DNA of 64,000 nt. Source: JAENVT01 sp963773085. Its GTDB lineage: Bacteria; Actinomycetota; Acidimicrobiia; Acidimicrobiales; Ilumatobacteraceae. Each line of letters starts with the position of its first letter. Position 1 is the stretch's first letter. The stretch is taken from contig CAVYZS010000014.1 in NCBI GenBank assembly GCA_963773085.1, positions 1 to 64,000 of the forward strand, written 5' to 3'. The notes under the pieces were generated by a model, which was not told the origin of the DNA, ran no database searches, and saw only the letters and a list, made by a program, of their open reading frames with translations. Positions 1-11,059 of this stretch are shown here, one piece after another. The position numbers and the translations under genes were made by a program.

Positions 1-78
1 ACGCTGCTGTGGACCGCCGACAGCAACGGGCACGTCGTCGAGTTTGGCCTCGACCGGTCCGAGCACTCCGTAGCGCAT
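1..78 (-). CDS. SARP/BTAD-type transcriptional regulator, N-terminus only (runs off left edge)
   Basis: An ATG at 78-76 reads leftwards off the window, with a GGAGGT ribosome site four bases upstream. The 26 visible residues begin MRYGVLGPVEAKLDDVPVAV and continue GGPQQR. This is the usual opening of the winged-helix DNA-binding domain of AfsR/SARP regulators, which typically read 'LGPLEV..G..V.LGG.KQR'. Only this start is visible, so the rest (BTAD domain, possible ATPase or TPR parts) is inferred from the family. It is transcribed away from everything else in the window. Confidence 0.6.
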   Translation of the reverse strand, partial: MRYGVLGPVEAKLDDVPVAVGGPQQR

Positions 79-259
79 CGCAACCTCCAAGATTGCTGGT
101 CAGATCGTATGCCATCGTGACGGACCGCGTTTGCAGTTCGTATACAACGTCTCGTCAGGGCCTGACCGACCGCAGCATGCAGCCGGGATGTCGACGAACT
201 GCAACATCTGGCGCGTCGTTGTCGCCGTTGTGTCTACGCCCGCGCCTCACAGTCCGACC

Positions 260-478
260 ATGACATCAACACCGTGCAATCACATCGTCCTCGCAGCCGC
301 CGTCGCACTTGGAATCGTCGCCGTCAGCTGCGGAGCAGACACCCGAGCAGACATCGGCGTCACGAACCCGGTACCGCCGACCTCGGTGCCGGGTTACTCG
401 TACGACCACGACTCACGGATCAACGAAACCCCCAGCACGATGGGCTACTCGTACGACCACGACTCGCACCACGACTGA
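260..478 (+). CDS. Small predicted lipoprotein with duplicated GYSYDHDS motif
   Basis: A 72-residue frame starting at ATG 260. Residues 1-24 form a short signal peptide with a hydrophobic AAAVALGIVAV core and a lipobox-like VSC-G, so the mature protein would be membrane-anchored through its Cys. The rest is a short Pro/Thr linker followed by two copies of GYSYDHDS separated by about nine residues, ending in DSHHD. The repeats are Asp/His/Tyr-rich and could bind metal, but this is only suggestive. I recognise no family. No neighbouring gene shares its strand, and the lack of a strong ribosome site lowers confidence. Confidence 0.45.
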   Translation: MTSTPCNHIVLAAAVALGIVAVSCGADTRADIGVTNPVPPTSVPGYSYDHDSRINETPSTMGYSYDHDSHHD

Positions 479-540
479 CCCGGAGCAGATCTATCGAAGC
501 CCGTGGCGCTGAGTGCAAGGAACTGACACAACTCGCTCAT

Positions 541-1786
<1,246 letters not shown>

Positions 1787-1819
1787 CTCTGACTTCCTCT
1801 GGTTGAGTGGCGCGTCCGG

Positions 1820-3151
1820 CTAGCGAACGCGCTCGATGTGGCGGGCGACGAGACCCTCGAGCAACTCGTGTCGGCCACTTGCGTGATCGGGCTCGACGTT
1901 GGCGGCCACCAACTCGTCGTGGATCTGCTGCAGCGACACCTTCCCGTCGAGCAGGTCCTGCGCTGCGTCCCAGCCCGCGTAGCGAGCGGCGCGCCGCGAA
2001 TCGAGCTCGCCGTCCTCGAGGATCGACGCCGCGGCGAGCAGCGATCGGGCCATCACGTCCATCGCGCCGATGTGGGCGATGAACAGGTCGTCGCGCGACA
2101 CCGACTGACGCCGCAGCTTGCAGTCGAACATCAGGCCACCTGTGGCGAACCCTCCGCCGCGGAGGACTTCGACCATGCCGAGTGTCATCTGCTCGACGCT
2201 GCCCGGGAAACGGTCGAGGTCCCATCCCAGTCGATCGTCGCCGGCGTTGGCGTCGATCGAGCCGAAGATGCCGTTGTTGACCGCGGTCGCGACCTCGTGG
2301 TGAAAGTCGTGGCCCGACAGCGTGGCGTGGTTGACCTCGATGTTGACCTTGATCTCGTTCTCGAGGCCGTACTTCTGCAAGAAGCTGTACACGGTTGCGA
2401 CGTCGTAGTCGTACTGGTGCTTGGTCGGTTCCATCGGCTTCGGCTCGATCAGCAAGGTGCCATCGAATCCGATCGCGTACTTGTGTTCGACGACGAGGTT
2501 CATGAAACGGCCGAGTTGGTCGAGCTCGCGTTTCATGTCGGTGTTGAGCAGGGTCTCGTATCCTTCACGCCCGCCCCACAACACGTAGTTGGCGCCACCG
2601 AGACGTTTCGTGGCGTCCATGCAATGCGCGACTTGGGCTGCTGCATAGCGGAACGCCGCCGGGTCGGGGTTCGTCGCAGCACCCGCCATGAACCGGCGGT
2701 GCGAGAAGGCGTTGGTCGTGCCCCACAGCAGCCTCGTGCCCGTACGCTCCATGTGGCCGGCAGCGATCTCCACCATCTCGTCGAGGTTGCGGCAGCTCTC
2801 GGCAAACGTGGCACCGGCGGGCGCCATGTCGACGTCGTGGAACGAGAAGAACGGTGCTCCGAGCTTGGAGAAGAACTCGAACGCGGCGTCCATCTTCATC
2901 TTCGCGGCGTCCATCGGATCGAGCGAGGAGTTCTGGTTCGGGTGCCACGGCCGATCGAGTGTGCCTGCGCCGAAGATGTCGAATCCATCCCACGCGAACG
3001 TGTGCCAGTAGCACACCCCGAACCGCAGGTGCTCGGCCATCGTGCGGCCGGCGACGACACGATCGGCGTCGTACCAGCGGAACGCAAACGGACTGTCGGA
3101 CTCCGGGCCCTCGTAGCGGATGGGTGCGACACCCTCGAAGAATTCAGACAT
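1820..3151 (-). CDS. xylA: Xylose isomerase
   Basis: A 443-residue intact protein that interconverts D-xylose and D-xylulose. The length matches the larger (E. coli-like, class II) xylose isomerases. Visible landmarks: FSFHDVDMAP with the catalytic His, WGGREGYETL, the metal-site segment EPKPMEPTKHQYDYD, EVNHATLSGHDFHHE, and a C-terminal Asp-rich metal region. Its ATG at 3151 shares one base with the TGA of the GH3 gene (TGATG), so the two are translationally coupled. The operon would import a xylo-oligosaccharide, cleave it with GH3 and isomerise the xylose. No xylulokinase is present in the window. Confidence 0.96.
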   Translation of the reverse strand: MSEFFEGVAPIRYEGPESDSPFAFRWYDADRVVAGRTMAEHLRFGVCYWHTFAWDGFDIFGAGTLDRPWHPNQNSSLDPMDAAKMKMDAAFEFFSKLGAPFFSFHDVDMAPAGATFAESCRNLDEMVEIAAGHMERTGTRLLWGTTNAFSHRRFMAGAATNPDPAAFRYAAAQVAHCMDATKRLGGANYVLWGGREGYETLLNTDMKRELDQLGRFMNLVVEHKYAIGFDGTLLIEPKPMEPTKHQYDYDVATVYSFLQKYGLENEIKVNIEVNHATLSGHDFHHEVATAVNNGIFGSIDANAGDDRLGWDLDRFPGSVEQMTLGMVEVLRGGGFATGGLMFDCKLRRQSVSRDDLFIAHIGAMDVMARSLLAAASILEDGELDSRRAARYAGWDAAQDLLDGKVSLQQIHDELVAANVEPDHASGRHELLEGLVARHIERVR

Positions 3152-5546
3152 CAGTGTGCTCCTTCAATGATCACGTGATTCGTTGTCGACCGCACCGTGG
3201 GCATCGGCTTGTCGCCCGTGATGGCGACCGTGCCCGCCGGCGAGAGGTCGCTCGACGACGAGCCGACGAAGAATTCGATGTCGCCGGGTTCGACGACATA
3301 GGTGAGTTCGCGGCCGGAGAACCCCAGCGACGCTACGGGCACTCTGAACGTGACGCGGGCCGACGCACCGGCTGCGAGCGTCAGGCGCGCGAAGCCGATC
3401 AGTTCGCGTACGGGGCGCGTGATCGATGCCATCGGGTCACGGGCGTAGAGCTGCACCACCTCGTCCGCGCTTCGTTGCCTGTGTTCGTCACGAGCGCACT
3501 GACCTCCACCGTGTCGTCGAGAGCGACCGAGGGCGGGGCGGCACCCTCGGTCGCGATCGTGAACGTCGAGTAGCCGAGGCCGTGACCGAACGGGTACAGC
3601 GGTTCGTTCGACTCGTCGACGTACGCGCCCTTCCAATGCGACCGGCCACCCGAAACCTTGTGGCCGTAGAAGATCGGGATCTGCCCGGACGAGCGCGGGT
3701 AGCTGATGGGAAGCTTGCCTCCGGGGCTCGCCGCGCCGGTCAGAACGTCGACGATCGCACGGTCCACCTTGCTCACCGGGCAGCCACGCCATCAGCACGG
3801 CGTTGGCTGCGCGCGTGGACCGTGGGCGAGCCCACCGGCCGGCCGGCGACGAGTACGAGCACCACCGGCGTACCGGTGGCGGCGACCGCGTGAACGAGAT
3901 CTTCCTGGACACCGGTCAGTCGCAACGACGAGACGTCGCGGCTCTCACCGGTGGTGCAGTCGTCGGTGAGACCGGAGCGCTCCCCCATCACCAGGACAGC
4001 GATGTCGCTCGCCGCTGCCGCCTCGACGGCGGCCGCGAAGCCCGATCGATCGTCGCCGCGTGATCGAGCACCCCTCGGCGTACCGCACCGTCACGTCCGG
4101 GAGTGCCGCGACGAGCGCATCGTGCACGGTGACGACGTGCCCGAGATCGGTGTGCTCGTCGATGTCGATGCCACGGTCGATCGGCATGGCGAACACGTTC
4201 TGGCCGGACTTCAGCACTTCGAGCAGCGACTTCGACGTGCGTGACGTAGCTGTAGTCGCCGAGCATCTGTCGGGCGTTCGCGGCATTCGGACCGATCAGC
4301 GCTATCGAGGCGATCCCGGGACGGAGCGGGAGGGTGCCATCGTTGCGCAGCAGCACCAGGCTCTCGGTGGCGAGTTGCCGCGAGAGCTCGATCTGGGCGC
4401 CCGTTCTCGTGTGCACGGCGACTCGGTCGACGTCGACGTACGGGCGCTCGAACAGACCGAGCCGTAGCTTCGATTCGAGCACCCGTCGCACCGCCTCGTC
4501 GACGTCGGGCATCGCGACGCCGCCACGCTTCGATCGCGGCCCGGAGCACGTCGCCGTAGCACTCGGTGCTGGGCAGCTCGACGTCGATGCCAGCGGTGAG
4601 CGCGGTGACAGCGGCGTCCTCCCAGGACCCGACGATTCGGTGGTAGTCGTCGAGTTGTTTGATCGCGAAGTAGTCGGACACGACGGTGCCGTCGAATCCC
4701 CATTCACCGCGCAGTAGGTCGGTCAACAGCCATCGGTTCGCTGCGCACGGGATGCCGTCGAGCTCCTGGTAGGCGTTCATCATCGAGGCCAGCCCCGGCG
4801 TCGCGCACCGCGGCCTCGAATGGCCGCAGATAGACGTCGCGTAACTCGCGCTCGGGAAGGTGCGCAGGCGCCCAGTTCATGCCGCCCTCGGACGCGCCGT
4901 AACCGACGAAGTGCTTCGCCGTGGCAACAACACCCTCGCGCAGGTCACGGCCGTCGTCGCTGCCTTGTAGCCCGGTGATGAACCCGATACCCATCTGCGA
5001 TACGAGGAACGGGTCCTCGCCATATGACTCCTCCAGCCGACCCCAGCGCGGGTCGCGACAGACGTCGAGCACCGGCGAAAGGCCTTGGTGGGCGCCCATC
5101 GCACGCATCTGCGCCCGCACCGAGTCGGCAAGCCTTCGATTGAGTTCGGGTCGGAACGTGGCAGCAACACCGAGCGCCTGCGGGAACACAGCGGCCTCAC
5201 GTGCCATCAGACCTGAGCAGATCTCCTCGTGCAAGATGGCGGGAATACCCAGGCGGGTGTTTTCGATGAGATGACGTTGGATCGAGTTGGCGAGATCGGC
5301 GGCCTCTGATGCCCTCAAGCTGCTTGCACCACTCACCCTCGTGACCTGACCGATGCCGTTGGCGAGCAACGGGGTGGCGCGTCCAGAGTCGAAGCCGAGT
5401 TCGGTGGCGATCTGGAACACCCAGACGCTGCCGAGTTGGCTGAGCTTTTCGTCGACGGACATACGCTTGAGCAAGTCGGCGGCGCGGTCGGCGATCGTCA
5501 AGGACGGATCGCGGTACGGCACGACAGCGTAGGGAGGGATCTTCAT
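3151..5546 (-). CDS. Glycoside hydrolase family 3 beta-glucosidase/beta-xylosidase (frameshifted)
   Basis: Starts at ATG 5546 (MKIPPYAVVPYRDPSL). The N-terminal GH3 barrel is clear: GIPAILHEEICSG, SPVLDVCRDPRWGRLEESYGEDP, VVATAKHFVGYG. After a frameshift near 4790 comes GFDGTVVSDYFAIKQ, whose SDY Asp is the expected nucleophile. Further frame changes near 4530, 4220, 3990, 3775 and 3440 lead through SLVLLRNDGTLPL, PVVLVLVAGRP, the C-terminal alpha/beta sandwich (YPFGHGLGYSTF) and a fibronectin III-like tail (ELTYVVEPGDIEFFVGSSS). About six frameshifts occur in a ~795-residue protein with every domain in order, which favours sequence error over decay. There is no signal peptide, so it acts in the cytoplasm on imported oligosaccharide. 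The xylA neighbour suggests a beta-xylosidase. Confidence 0.85.
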
Positions 5547-5565
5547 CAGTTCATCCGTTCGTTGT

Positions 5566-6441
5566 TCATTCCCTCACGGCTCCAGCTGTGAGGCCGCCGA
5601 TGATCTGACGCTCGGCGATGGCGTAGAAAATGAGCGCCGGGATCATCGACAAGGTCGTGTAGGCAAGCACACGCGCAAAGTCGGTCGAATACTGCGACGA
5701 GATGTTGTTCACGCCGATCGGGATGGTGTGCTCGTTCGGGTCGACCAGCACCAGCAGTGGCAGGAGGAACGAGTTCCAGCTGCTGACGATCGTGATCACG
5801 GCAATCGTGCTCAACGCAGGGCGCGACAGCGGCAACATGATCGACCAGTAGAACCGGAACGCACTGCATCCGTCGATCGCTGCCGCGTCCTGGATCTCCT
5901 GCGGAATGGCGCGGAAGAATGGTCGCATGATCACGATCGCAAGGGGTAGCCCGAACGCCGCCTGCGGCAGCGCGACACCCAACGGGTTCGACAACAGACC
6001 CGCTTGTCGGAGCGTGATGAACAACGGCAGGATCGCTACCGCCGCAGGAAACAGCAGGCCGAGGGTGAACAGTCCGTAGACGAGTTCGCGCCCTTTGAAG
6101 GAGTAGCGCGAGATCACGAACGCCGCCATCGATGCCGCCGGCAGCACGACGAACGTAGCCGTCAGCGCGATGAACGTGCTGTTCCAAACCTGGCGCCAGA
6201 ACGAGCTCGACGACAGGATGCTCGTGTAGTTGGAGAACACCCAGGGATCGGGCAAGCCGACGGGTTGCTCGACGAGCTGCCGGTTGCTCCGAAAGCCGCC
6301 GAGCACCGAAAAGGTGATTGGCAAGATGATGACGCCGAGGACAAACATGGCGCCGACGTAGAGAGCGAGGCGGTCGAGGCGCAAGCGGCGTCGCTTGTAC
6401 ACGACGGGTTTCGTGGCGACGGGGAGGTCGAGCTCAACCAA
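5566..6441 (-). CDS. Carbohydrate ABC transporter permease, MalG type
   Basis: A 291-residue inner-membrane permease with six hydrophobic segments, the first at about residues 28-50. The EAA loop reads IPQEIQDAAAIDGCSAFRFYWSIMLP, the contact site for the ATPase, typical of the second (MalG-like) permease of sugar importers. It overlaps the upstream permease gene by eight bases and ends 20 bases before the GH3 start. It is intact, unlike the GH3 and ATPase genes of the same operon. The substrate is inferred from context to be a xylose-containing sugar. Confidence 0.93.
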   Translation of the reverse strand: MVELDLPVATKPVVYKRRRLRLDRLALYVGAMFVLGVIILPITFSVLGGFRSNRQLVEQPVGLPDPWVFSNYTSILSSSSFWRQVWNSTFIALTATFVVLPAASMAAFVISRYSFKGRELVYGLFTLGLLFPAAVAILPLFITLRQAGLLSNPLGVALPQAAFGLPLAIVIMRPFFRAIPQEIQDAAAIDGCSAFRFYWSIMLPLSRPALSTIAVITIVSSWNSFLLPLLVLVDPNEHTIPIGVNNISSQYSTDFARVLAYTTLSMIPALIFYAIAERQIIGGLTAGAVRE

Positions 6442-7372
6442 CGAGACCAGTCCCTCGGAGGTCGCGTCGTAGGGCGAATCGCTGATAGAAAAGCGCCACC
6501 ACGAGCGAGAGCGTGAAGATCACGATCGACACGGCGCTGGCGTACCCGAAGAGGCTCTTGCGGAACTGGTCATAGAGGTACGTCGCCATTGTCGACGACG
6601 CCCCGATCGGGCCGCCCTTCGTCGTGACCCACACGATGTCGAACAGCTGCAACGCCCCGATGATCGACAGAAAGATCGACACCCGGATGGTGGGGCCGAG
6701 CAGCGGCAAGGTGACGTAGCGGAACTTCTGCCACGAGGTGGCACCATCGATCGCAGCCGCCTCGCCGAGTTCCTTGGGGATCTGTTGGAGACCGGCGAGC
6801 ATCAGCACCATGTGGAACCCGAAGTACTTCCACGAGATGACGAAGAACAATGCGTAGAGGACGACATCGGGATCCGACAGCCATCCCTGCGTGTGGGCAC
6901 CCAGGCCCACCGACGTCATGATCTCGTCGAGCAAACCTTTCGGGCGAAGGATCTGGCGCCACACGACGCCGGTGACGACTTCGGAGAGAACGTAAGGGGC
7001 AAAGAACAGGGTCCGCAGGATGGCGCGACCCTTGATCCGCGAGTTCAGCAGCATCGCCAGACCGAGCGCGAACGGAATCTGGAACGCCAACGAGAGCACG
7101 ATGATGATGGAGTTGTGCCGCAACGCAGCCGTGAAGTTGCGGTCAGAGAACGCGCGCCGGAAGTTGTCGAGACCGACGAACTTGTCGAGCGACTCGAGCC
7201 CGTTCCAGTCGTAGAGGCTGTACCGAGTGCTCTGGGCTATCGGGTACAGAACGAAGACGCTGTAGAGGATCAACGCCGGAGCGAGGAAGGCGACGATCAT
7301 CGGCCATGGCATCCTCACCAGCTGGCGCTGGCGTGAGCGCGCGGGCGCAAAGGAAGGTGCTGGGATGGTCAT
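6434..7372 (-). CDS. Carbohydrate ABC transporter permease, MalF type
   Basis: A 312-residue permease with a positively charged N-terminus (RSRQRQLVRM) and six membrane segments. The first begins near residue 24 (WPMIVAFLAPALILYSVFVL). The EAA motif is IPKELGEAAAIDGATSWQKFRYVTLP. It pairs with the MalG-type protein downstream and would dock the sugar-binding lipoprotein encoded just upstream. An 87-bp gap separates it from that gene. The periplasmic loop between the first two helices is short, as in actinobacterial oligosaccharide importers. Confidence 0.93.
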   Translation of the reverse strand: MTIPAPSFAPARSRQRQLVRMPWPMIVAFLAPALILYSVFVLYPIAQSTRYSLYDWNGLESLDKFVGLDNFRRAFSDRNFTAALRHNSIIIVLSLAFQIPFALGLAMLLNSRIKGRAILRTLFFAPYVLSEVVTGVVWRQILRPKGLLDEIMTSVGLGAHTQGWLSDPDVVLYALFFVISWKYFGFHMVLMLAGLQQIPKELGEAAAIDGATSWQKFRYVTLPLLGPTIRVSIFLSIIGALQLFDIVWVTTKGGPIGASSTMATYLYDQFRKSLFGYASAVSIVIFTLSLVVALFYQRFALRRDLRGTGLVG

Positions 7373-7459
7373 GGGGATGGTGTCCAGTCAGATGTGTGGT
7401 TCCGGTGGACGCCATTCTCGCGGCGTCCACCGGTCCACAAGTTCTCCTGAAGGTGTCTG

Positions 7460-8848
7460 TCAGCCGCCCGCGACCGCAGTGATCGCGGCAGCAGCGTCCT
7501 CCGGTGAGGTCGCACCGGCGAAGAGCAACGCAGTCTGGTCGTTGACCGTGCCGCCGACCTCGGCTGTGAAGAACTGATCGAGGTACAACTGCATGAACGA
7601 CGCGTTGTTGAGCCCATCGAGCACAGCCTGCATGTTGGGGTCGGTGACGGCGTCCTTGGCTTCCTTGTTGACGGGAAGCCCGCTGTGCTTTGCCCAGGTG
7701 CGCTGGTTGTCGGCCTCGGTGATGAACTTGAGGAAGTCAACCGCTTCCGGCGGGGCGTCCTTGCCCACGGCGAACCCGTCGGCGCCGCCGAACGCATCAG
7801 ATGGTTGCCCGACGCCTCCGTCGACGCTCGGGAATGGGAACCAACCGAGTTGGAACGGAAGGTCTTGGTCGGGCTCCAGGCCGACCTGGTTCTTGAACGC
7901 GCCAGGCGCCCACTGACCCATCAGGTCCATCGCGGCACCGCCGGTGGCCATCGTGCCCGACTCACCATCCGGAGCATCCCAACCGGCACCGAGGAATCCC
8001 TCTTGGAAGGGCGAGAGCGCGACGAGCTGCTCGACCTTCTTGCCGGCGTCGATCACGTTGGGCACGCTGAAGTTGTTGTCGGCCGCAATCTGATTCATCG
8101 CGTCGGCGCCGCCGAGGCGGACCATCAGGTACGAGTACCAGAAGTGGGCCGGCCACTTGTCGCCGGCGCCGACAGCGATCGGCGTGATGCCGGCGTCCTT
8201 CAGCTTCTGGACGTCCTGCAGCAGTTCGTCCCACGTCGCCGGTGGGCTCGTGATGCCAGCCTTGGCGAAGAGGTCCTTGTTGTACCAGAACCCGACCATT
8301 CCGGCGTTGAACGGGATGCCGTACTGCTTGCCGTCAAGCTGGTACAGCTTGACGGCCCCTGCGCCGAGATCCCCGACGAACGGCGCAGCCTCGTCAGTGA
8401 TGTCGCGCACCACGCCGGCCGCGACCTGATCGCGCAGGCCACCGCCACCCCACGACTGGAAGAGATCGGGAATGTCGCCGGACTGGATGTTGGTCTGGAT
8501 TGCTGCCTTGAAGGCCTCGTTCTCCATCACGGTGATGTTGATCTTCACATTGGGGTGCTCAGCCGTGTAGGCGTCGGCCATGGCTTGCCAGTCGGCCTTG
8601 CCCGGGTCGTTGTTCTGGATGTGCCACCAGTCGATCTCGACCTGGTCGCCACTCGTGGCAGCGCTCGTTGCTGGCGCCTCAGCGGCAGCGGTCGTTGCTG
8701 GCGCCTCAGCGGCAGCGGTCGCTGCGGGTGCCGCGGTGTCGGCGGGGGTGGCGTCACCCCCGTCGCTGCCGCACGACGCAGCGATGAAGGCCATGCTCAT
8801 CAGGACAGCGACTACTCGCCGCCGTTGTCGGGTTCTGCTACTCATCAT
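7460..8848 (-). CDS. Extracellular sugar-binding lipoprotein of ABC transporter
   Basis: A 462-residue solute-binding protein. The N-terminus has Arg-rich residues, the hydrophobic core VAVLMSMAFIAA and the lipobox AASC-G, so it is lipid-anchored outside the membrane. Residues ~30-65 form a low-complexity Ala/Pro/Thr linker containing a perfect internal duplication (TAAAEAPAT twice). The family-1 binding domain begins with VEIDWWHIQNNDPGK and includes IPDLFQSWGGGG, YGIPFNAGMVGFWYNKDLF and PATWDELLQD. It is the first structural gene of the operon and lies directly downstream of the LacI-type operator, so it should be the most strongly induced product. GGGGGAA precedes the ATG-ATG start. Confidence 0.93.
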   Translation of the reverse strand: MMSSRTRQRRRVVAVLMSMAFIAASCGSDGGDATPADTAAPAATAAAEAPATTAAAEAPATSAATSGDQVEIDWWHIQNNDPGKADWQAMADAYTAEHPNVKINITVMENEAFKAAIQTNIQSGDIPDLFQSWGGGGLRDQVAAGVVRDITDEAAPFVGDLGAGAVKLYQLDGKQYGIPFNAGMVGFWYNKDLFAKAGITSPPATWDELLQDVQKLKDAGITPIAVGAGDKWPAHFWYSYLMVRLGGADAMNQIAADNNFSVPNVIDAGKKVEQLVALSPFQEGFLGAGWDAPDGESGTMATGGAAMDLMGQWAPGAFKNQVGLEPDQDLPFQLGWFPFPSVDGGVGQPSDAFGGADGFAVGKDAPPEAVDFLKFITEADNQRTWAKHSGLPVNKEAKDAVTDPNMQAVLDGLNNASFMQLYLDQFFTAEVGGTVNDQTALLFAGATSPEDAAAAITAVAGG

Positions 8849-8906
8849 TGGTGTTCCCCCTCGGTTGGGTTGCTTGTTGTGGTGAAGTTGGCGGGCGTCG
8901 AACGGG

Positions 8907-8926
8907 TGTTGAAATCGATTTCAACA
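8907..8926. promoter_or_regulatory. LacI-family operator, perfect 20-bp palindrome
   Basis: TGTTGAAATCGATTTCAACA is identical to its own reverse complement and carries the central CG typical of LacI/GalR-family operators. It lies about 60 bases upstream of the sugar-binding protein start and 47 bases after the regulator's stop codon, so the regulator encoded at 8973-9992 probably represses from here and is released by a sugar ligand. Confidence 0.8.
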
Positions 8927-8972
8927 GGGACTTTGCAGACCCTCTCGGGCGCCTGACGGTCGAATGAGGCCG

Positions 8973-9992
8973 TCATGATGCGTCCTGCCGGGGTGGCGTG
9001 GTGGATCCCCGGACCACGAGCTTGGTGGGCAAGGAGACCCGGGCAGGAGCAGCGAGGCGCTGGTCGGGTTGTTGGATCATGGTGATCAGCATGCGGACTG
9101 CTTCGAAGCCGAGCGTCTGGATCGGCTGCTCGACGGTGGAGAGCGGTGGATGCGTGAGAGCGGACTCGGGGACGTTGTCGAACCCGATCACCGACAAGTC
9201 GTCGGGCACGTTGAAGCCAAGCTCGGCGGCGGTGCGCATCGTCTGGATCGCTGAGGAGTCGTTCGCGGCAAAGATCGCAGATGGGCGACGAGCGAGCGAC
9301 AGCAGGCGGCGGGCCGGCGCTTCGGCGGTGGATTCCTTGAAGCCGCCATCGAGCACCAGCTCGGGATCAACGACGATTCCGGCCTCCTCGAGTCCGGCGC
9401 GGTAGCCCTGTTCACGCAATCGCGCCGATTCGAGGTCGCTGCGACCGCCGAGGAAGCCGATCCGTCGATGCCCGAGCTCGATCAGGTGGCGCGTGGCGGC
9501 GAGTGCCCCTTCGAAGTTCTGCGACGCGAAGGTGGGGAACGCGGACGCGCCGGCTTGCGGATCAACGGCCACCACCGGTTGATTGGTGTGAACCTCGGTG
9601 ACCGTGGGTGTGACCAGTACGGTGCCGTCGGTGAGCGTACCGCTGAGGCGCGACATGTACCGTCGCTCCCAGCCGACGTGGTCGCCGCCGTGACCGCCGC
9701 AGTAGACAACCAACTCGTATTCGCCGCCGCGCAGCGCGTTGGCGGCGCCCTTCAGCACCTCTGCGCTGAAGGGCTCGATGTCGGTCACCAGCACACCGAT
9801 CACGTTGGTGCGCTGCGAACGCAAGCTGCGAGCAATCAGGCTGGCCTCGTAGCCGAGATCGGCGATCACCAACTTGACACGATCGAGGGTGGCGGGTGCG
9901 ACGCCGTAGCGCCCGTTGACGACACGGGAGACCGTGGCGATCGAGACACCGGCGCGCTCGGCGACGTCGCCGATCGTCACCCGCTCGAGCAT
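8973..9992 (-). CDS. LacI-family transcriptional regulator of the xylose-type operon
   Basis: From the chosen ATG at 9992 the protein begins MLERVTIGDVAERAGVSIATVSRVVNG-like, the canonical LacI helix-turn-helix and hinge (VTIxDVAxxAGVS...TVSRVxNG). The hinge helix ASLIARSLRSQR follows, then a periplasmic-binding-protein-like ligand domain with NVIGVLVTDIEPF, GHRRIGFLGG, FAANDSSAI and DLSVIGFDNVPES. A GTG at 10037 would add 15 residues. I prefer 9992 because LacI proteins usually start close to the helix-turn-helix. It is encoded upstream of, and on the same strand as, the operon it most likely controls. Confidence 0.92.
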   Translation of the reverse strand: MLERVTIGDVAERAGVSIATVSRVVNGRYGVAPATLDRVKLVIADLGYEASLIARSLRSQRTNVIGVLVTDIEPFSAEVLKGAANALRGGEYELVVYCGGHGGDHVGWERRYMSRLSGTLTDGTVLVTPTVTEVHTNQPVVAVDPQAGASAFPTFASQNFEGALAATRHLIELGHRRIGFLGGRSDLESARLREQGYRAGLEEAGIVVDPELVLDGGFKESTAEAPARRLLSLARRPSAIFAANDSSAIQTMRTAAELGFNVPDDLSVIGFDNVPESALTHPPLSTVEQPIQTLGFEAVRMLITMIQQPDQRLAAPARVSLPTKLVVRGSTTPPRQDAS

Positions 9993-10355
9993 GCCACCGT
10001 ACGTGCGTGACGAATCATTGAGCACCTCACGATTCACCTTCCCCCAGTCGGTTGCGTCGACGACTCGGAATCACTGCCAGCCCGGAGCCCGTTGCACACG
10101 GACGACGACTGAAACCCCTATTGCAATCGTTATCGAGAACGTTTACAGAGTAACGATGCTGGTTGCTGAGCGCAAGAGGCGATCACGACGTGTGCTGGTT
10201 GGGGATGGGCAGGCCGGTCATCGACGCCACCGTCGCCCAATGGAGGTGAGCGCACTGACGACGCACGCGGCGACGGCATCCTGGGGTCTTCGAGACCGGG
10301 ACGACTCAAGGAATCCGTCGGGCGATCGATCGACGTGGGCGCGACATCGCGGCTG
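9993..10355. other. Intergenic region upstream of the LacI-type regulator
   Basis: About 360 bases with no convincing gene. At 10128-10141, CGTTATCGAGAACG is an imperfect palindrome (two mismatches) with a central CG, a possible weak LacI-type site for autoregulation. The rest shows no codon bias, ribosome site or recognisable motif on either strand. Confidence 0.4.
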
Positions 10356-10946
10356 TCATGAGTCGGCGATCGGACGCCCGACAGTCACTTGATGCCGAAC
10401 CTCGGGATCAAACGTCTCACCGAGTTGAACGTCCGCCTGAACGCCGAGCGCGTCGAGCACCTTGGTGAAGAACGCTCTCGCGGCGACAGCGAATACGACA
10501 TCCACGATCTCAGGATCGCTGAGACCGTGGTCGCGAAGCGGCTGCAGATCGGCGGCGGTGATCGACGAAGCGTCTCGCGCCACTTGGGTGGCGAAGTCCA
10601 TCACGGCTCGATCGGTGGAATCGAGGTTCGTCCCGCTCGGGTCGGCGGCAACGGCGCGCATCGTCGGCTCGTCGCCGCAGGCATCACGAAGGAACTTGCA
10701 GTGGGCTGCCATGCAATACGTCGAGCGGTAGGCGCGAGCCGCGGCGATCGTGGCGAGCTCGAACTGCCGACGTTCCATGTGCCCCCTGATGGTGGTGTTG
10801 AGCGTGTTCCAGGCCTGGGCGACGTCAGGCCGACTTGCGAACGCGGGCGCGTAGTTCGGCAGATAGCCCCACGCCGCTCGCTGCTGCTCGTACCAGACAG
10901 CGACATCGTCTCCGGCGGTGGATTCCTCAGGTGTGTCGATGAACAT
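10356..10946 (-). CDS. Carboxymuconolactone decarboxylase / AhpD-like family protein
   Basis: A 196-residue all-alpha protein starting at MFIDTPEESTAGDD. The ATG at 10946 is preceded by AGGAGG at good spacing, so I prefer it to a start 17 codons upstream. It carries CMAAHCKFLRD, the Cys-x3-His-Cys active-site region of the peroxidase-related CMD/AhpD fold, followed by DRAVMDFATQVARDASSI and SDPEIVDVVFAVAARAFFTKVLDALGV. In this family the Cys/His residues handle peroxide or alkyl-hydroperoxide reduction, but many members have no known substrate. It is divergent from the LLM oxidoreductase. Confidence 0.85.
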   Translation of the reverse strand: MFIDTPEESTAGDDVAVWYEQQRAAWGYLPNYAPAFASRPDVAQAWNTLNTTIRGHMERRQFELATIAAARAYRSTYCMAAHCKFLRDACGDEPTMRAVAADPSGTNLDSTDRAVMDFATQVARDASSITAADLQPLRDHGLSDPEIVDVVFAVAARAFFTKVLDALGVQADVQLGETFDPEVRHQVTVGRPIADS

Positions 10947-11059
10947 GTTCCGATCCTCCTCGCCCCAGATCGTTGTCGGGCTGAACGACTCGTGCAAGGC
11001 AGGGTCTCGCTAGCTGCCTGGCCTCGGTCGTCGTACGCTTCCAATGAGGAGGGCGACCG

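Noticed and set aside
8650..8735. Tandem 27-bp repeats that look like a short repeat array
   Set aside because: They encode the AAAEAPAT linker of the sugar-binding lipoprotein and have no spacers, so this is not a CRISPR.
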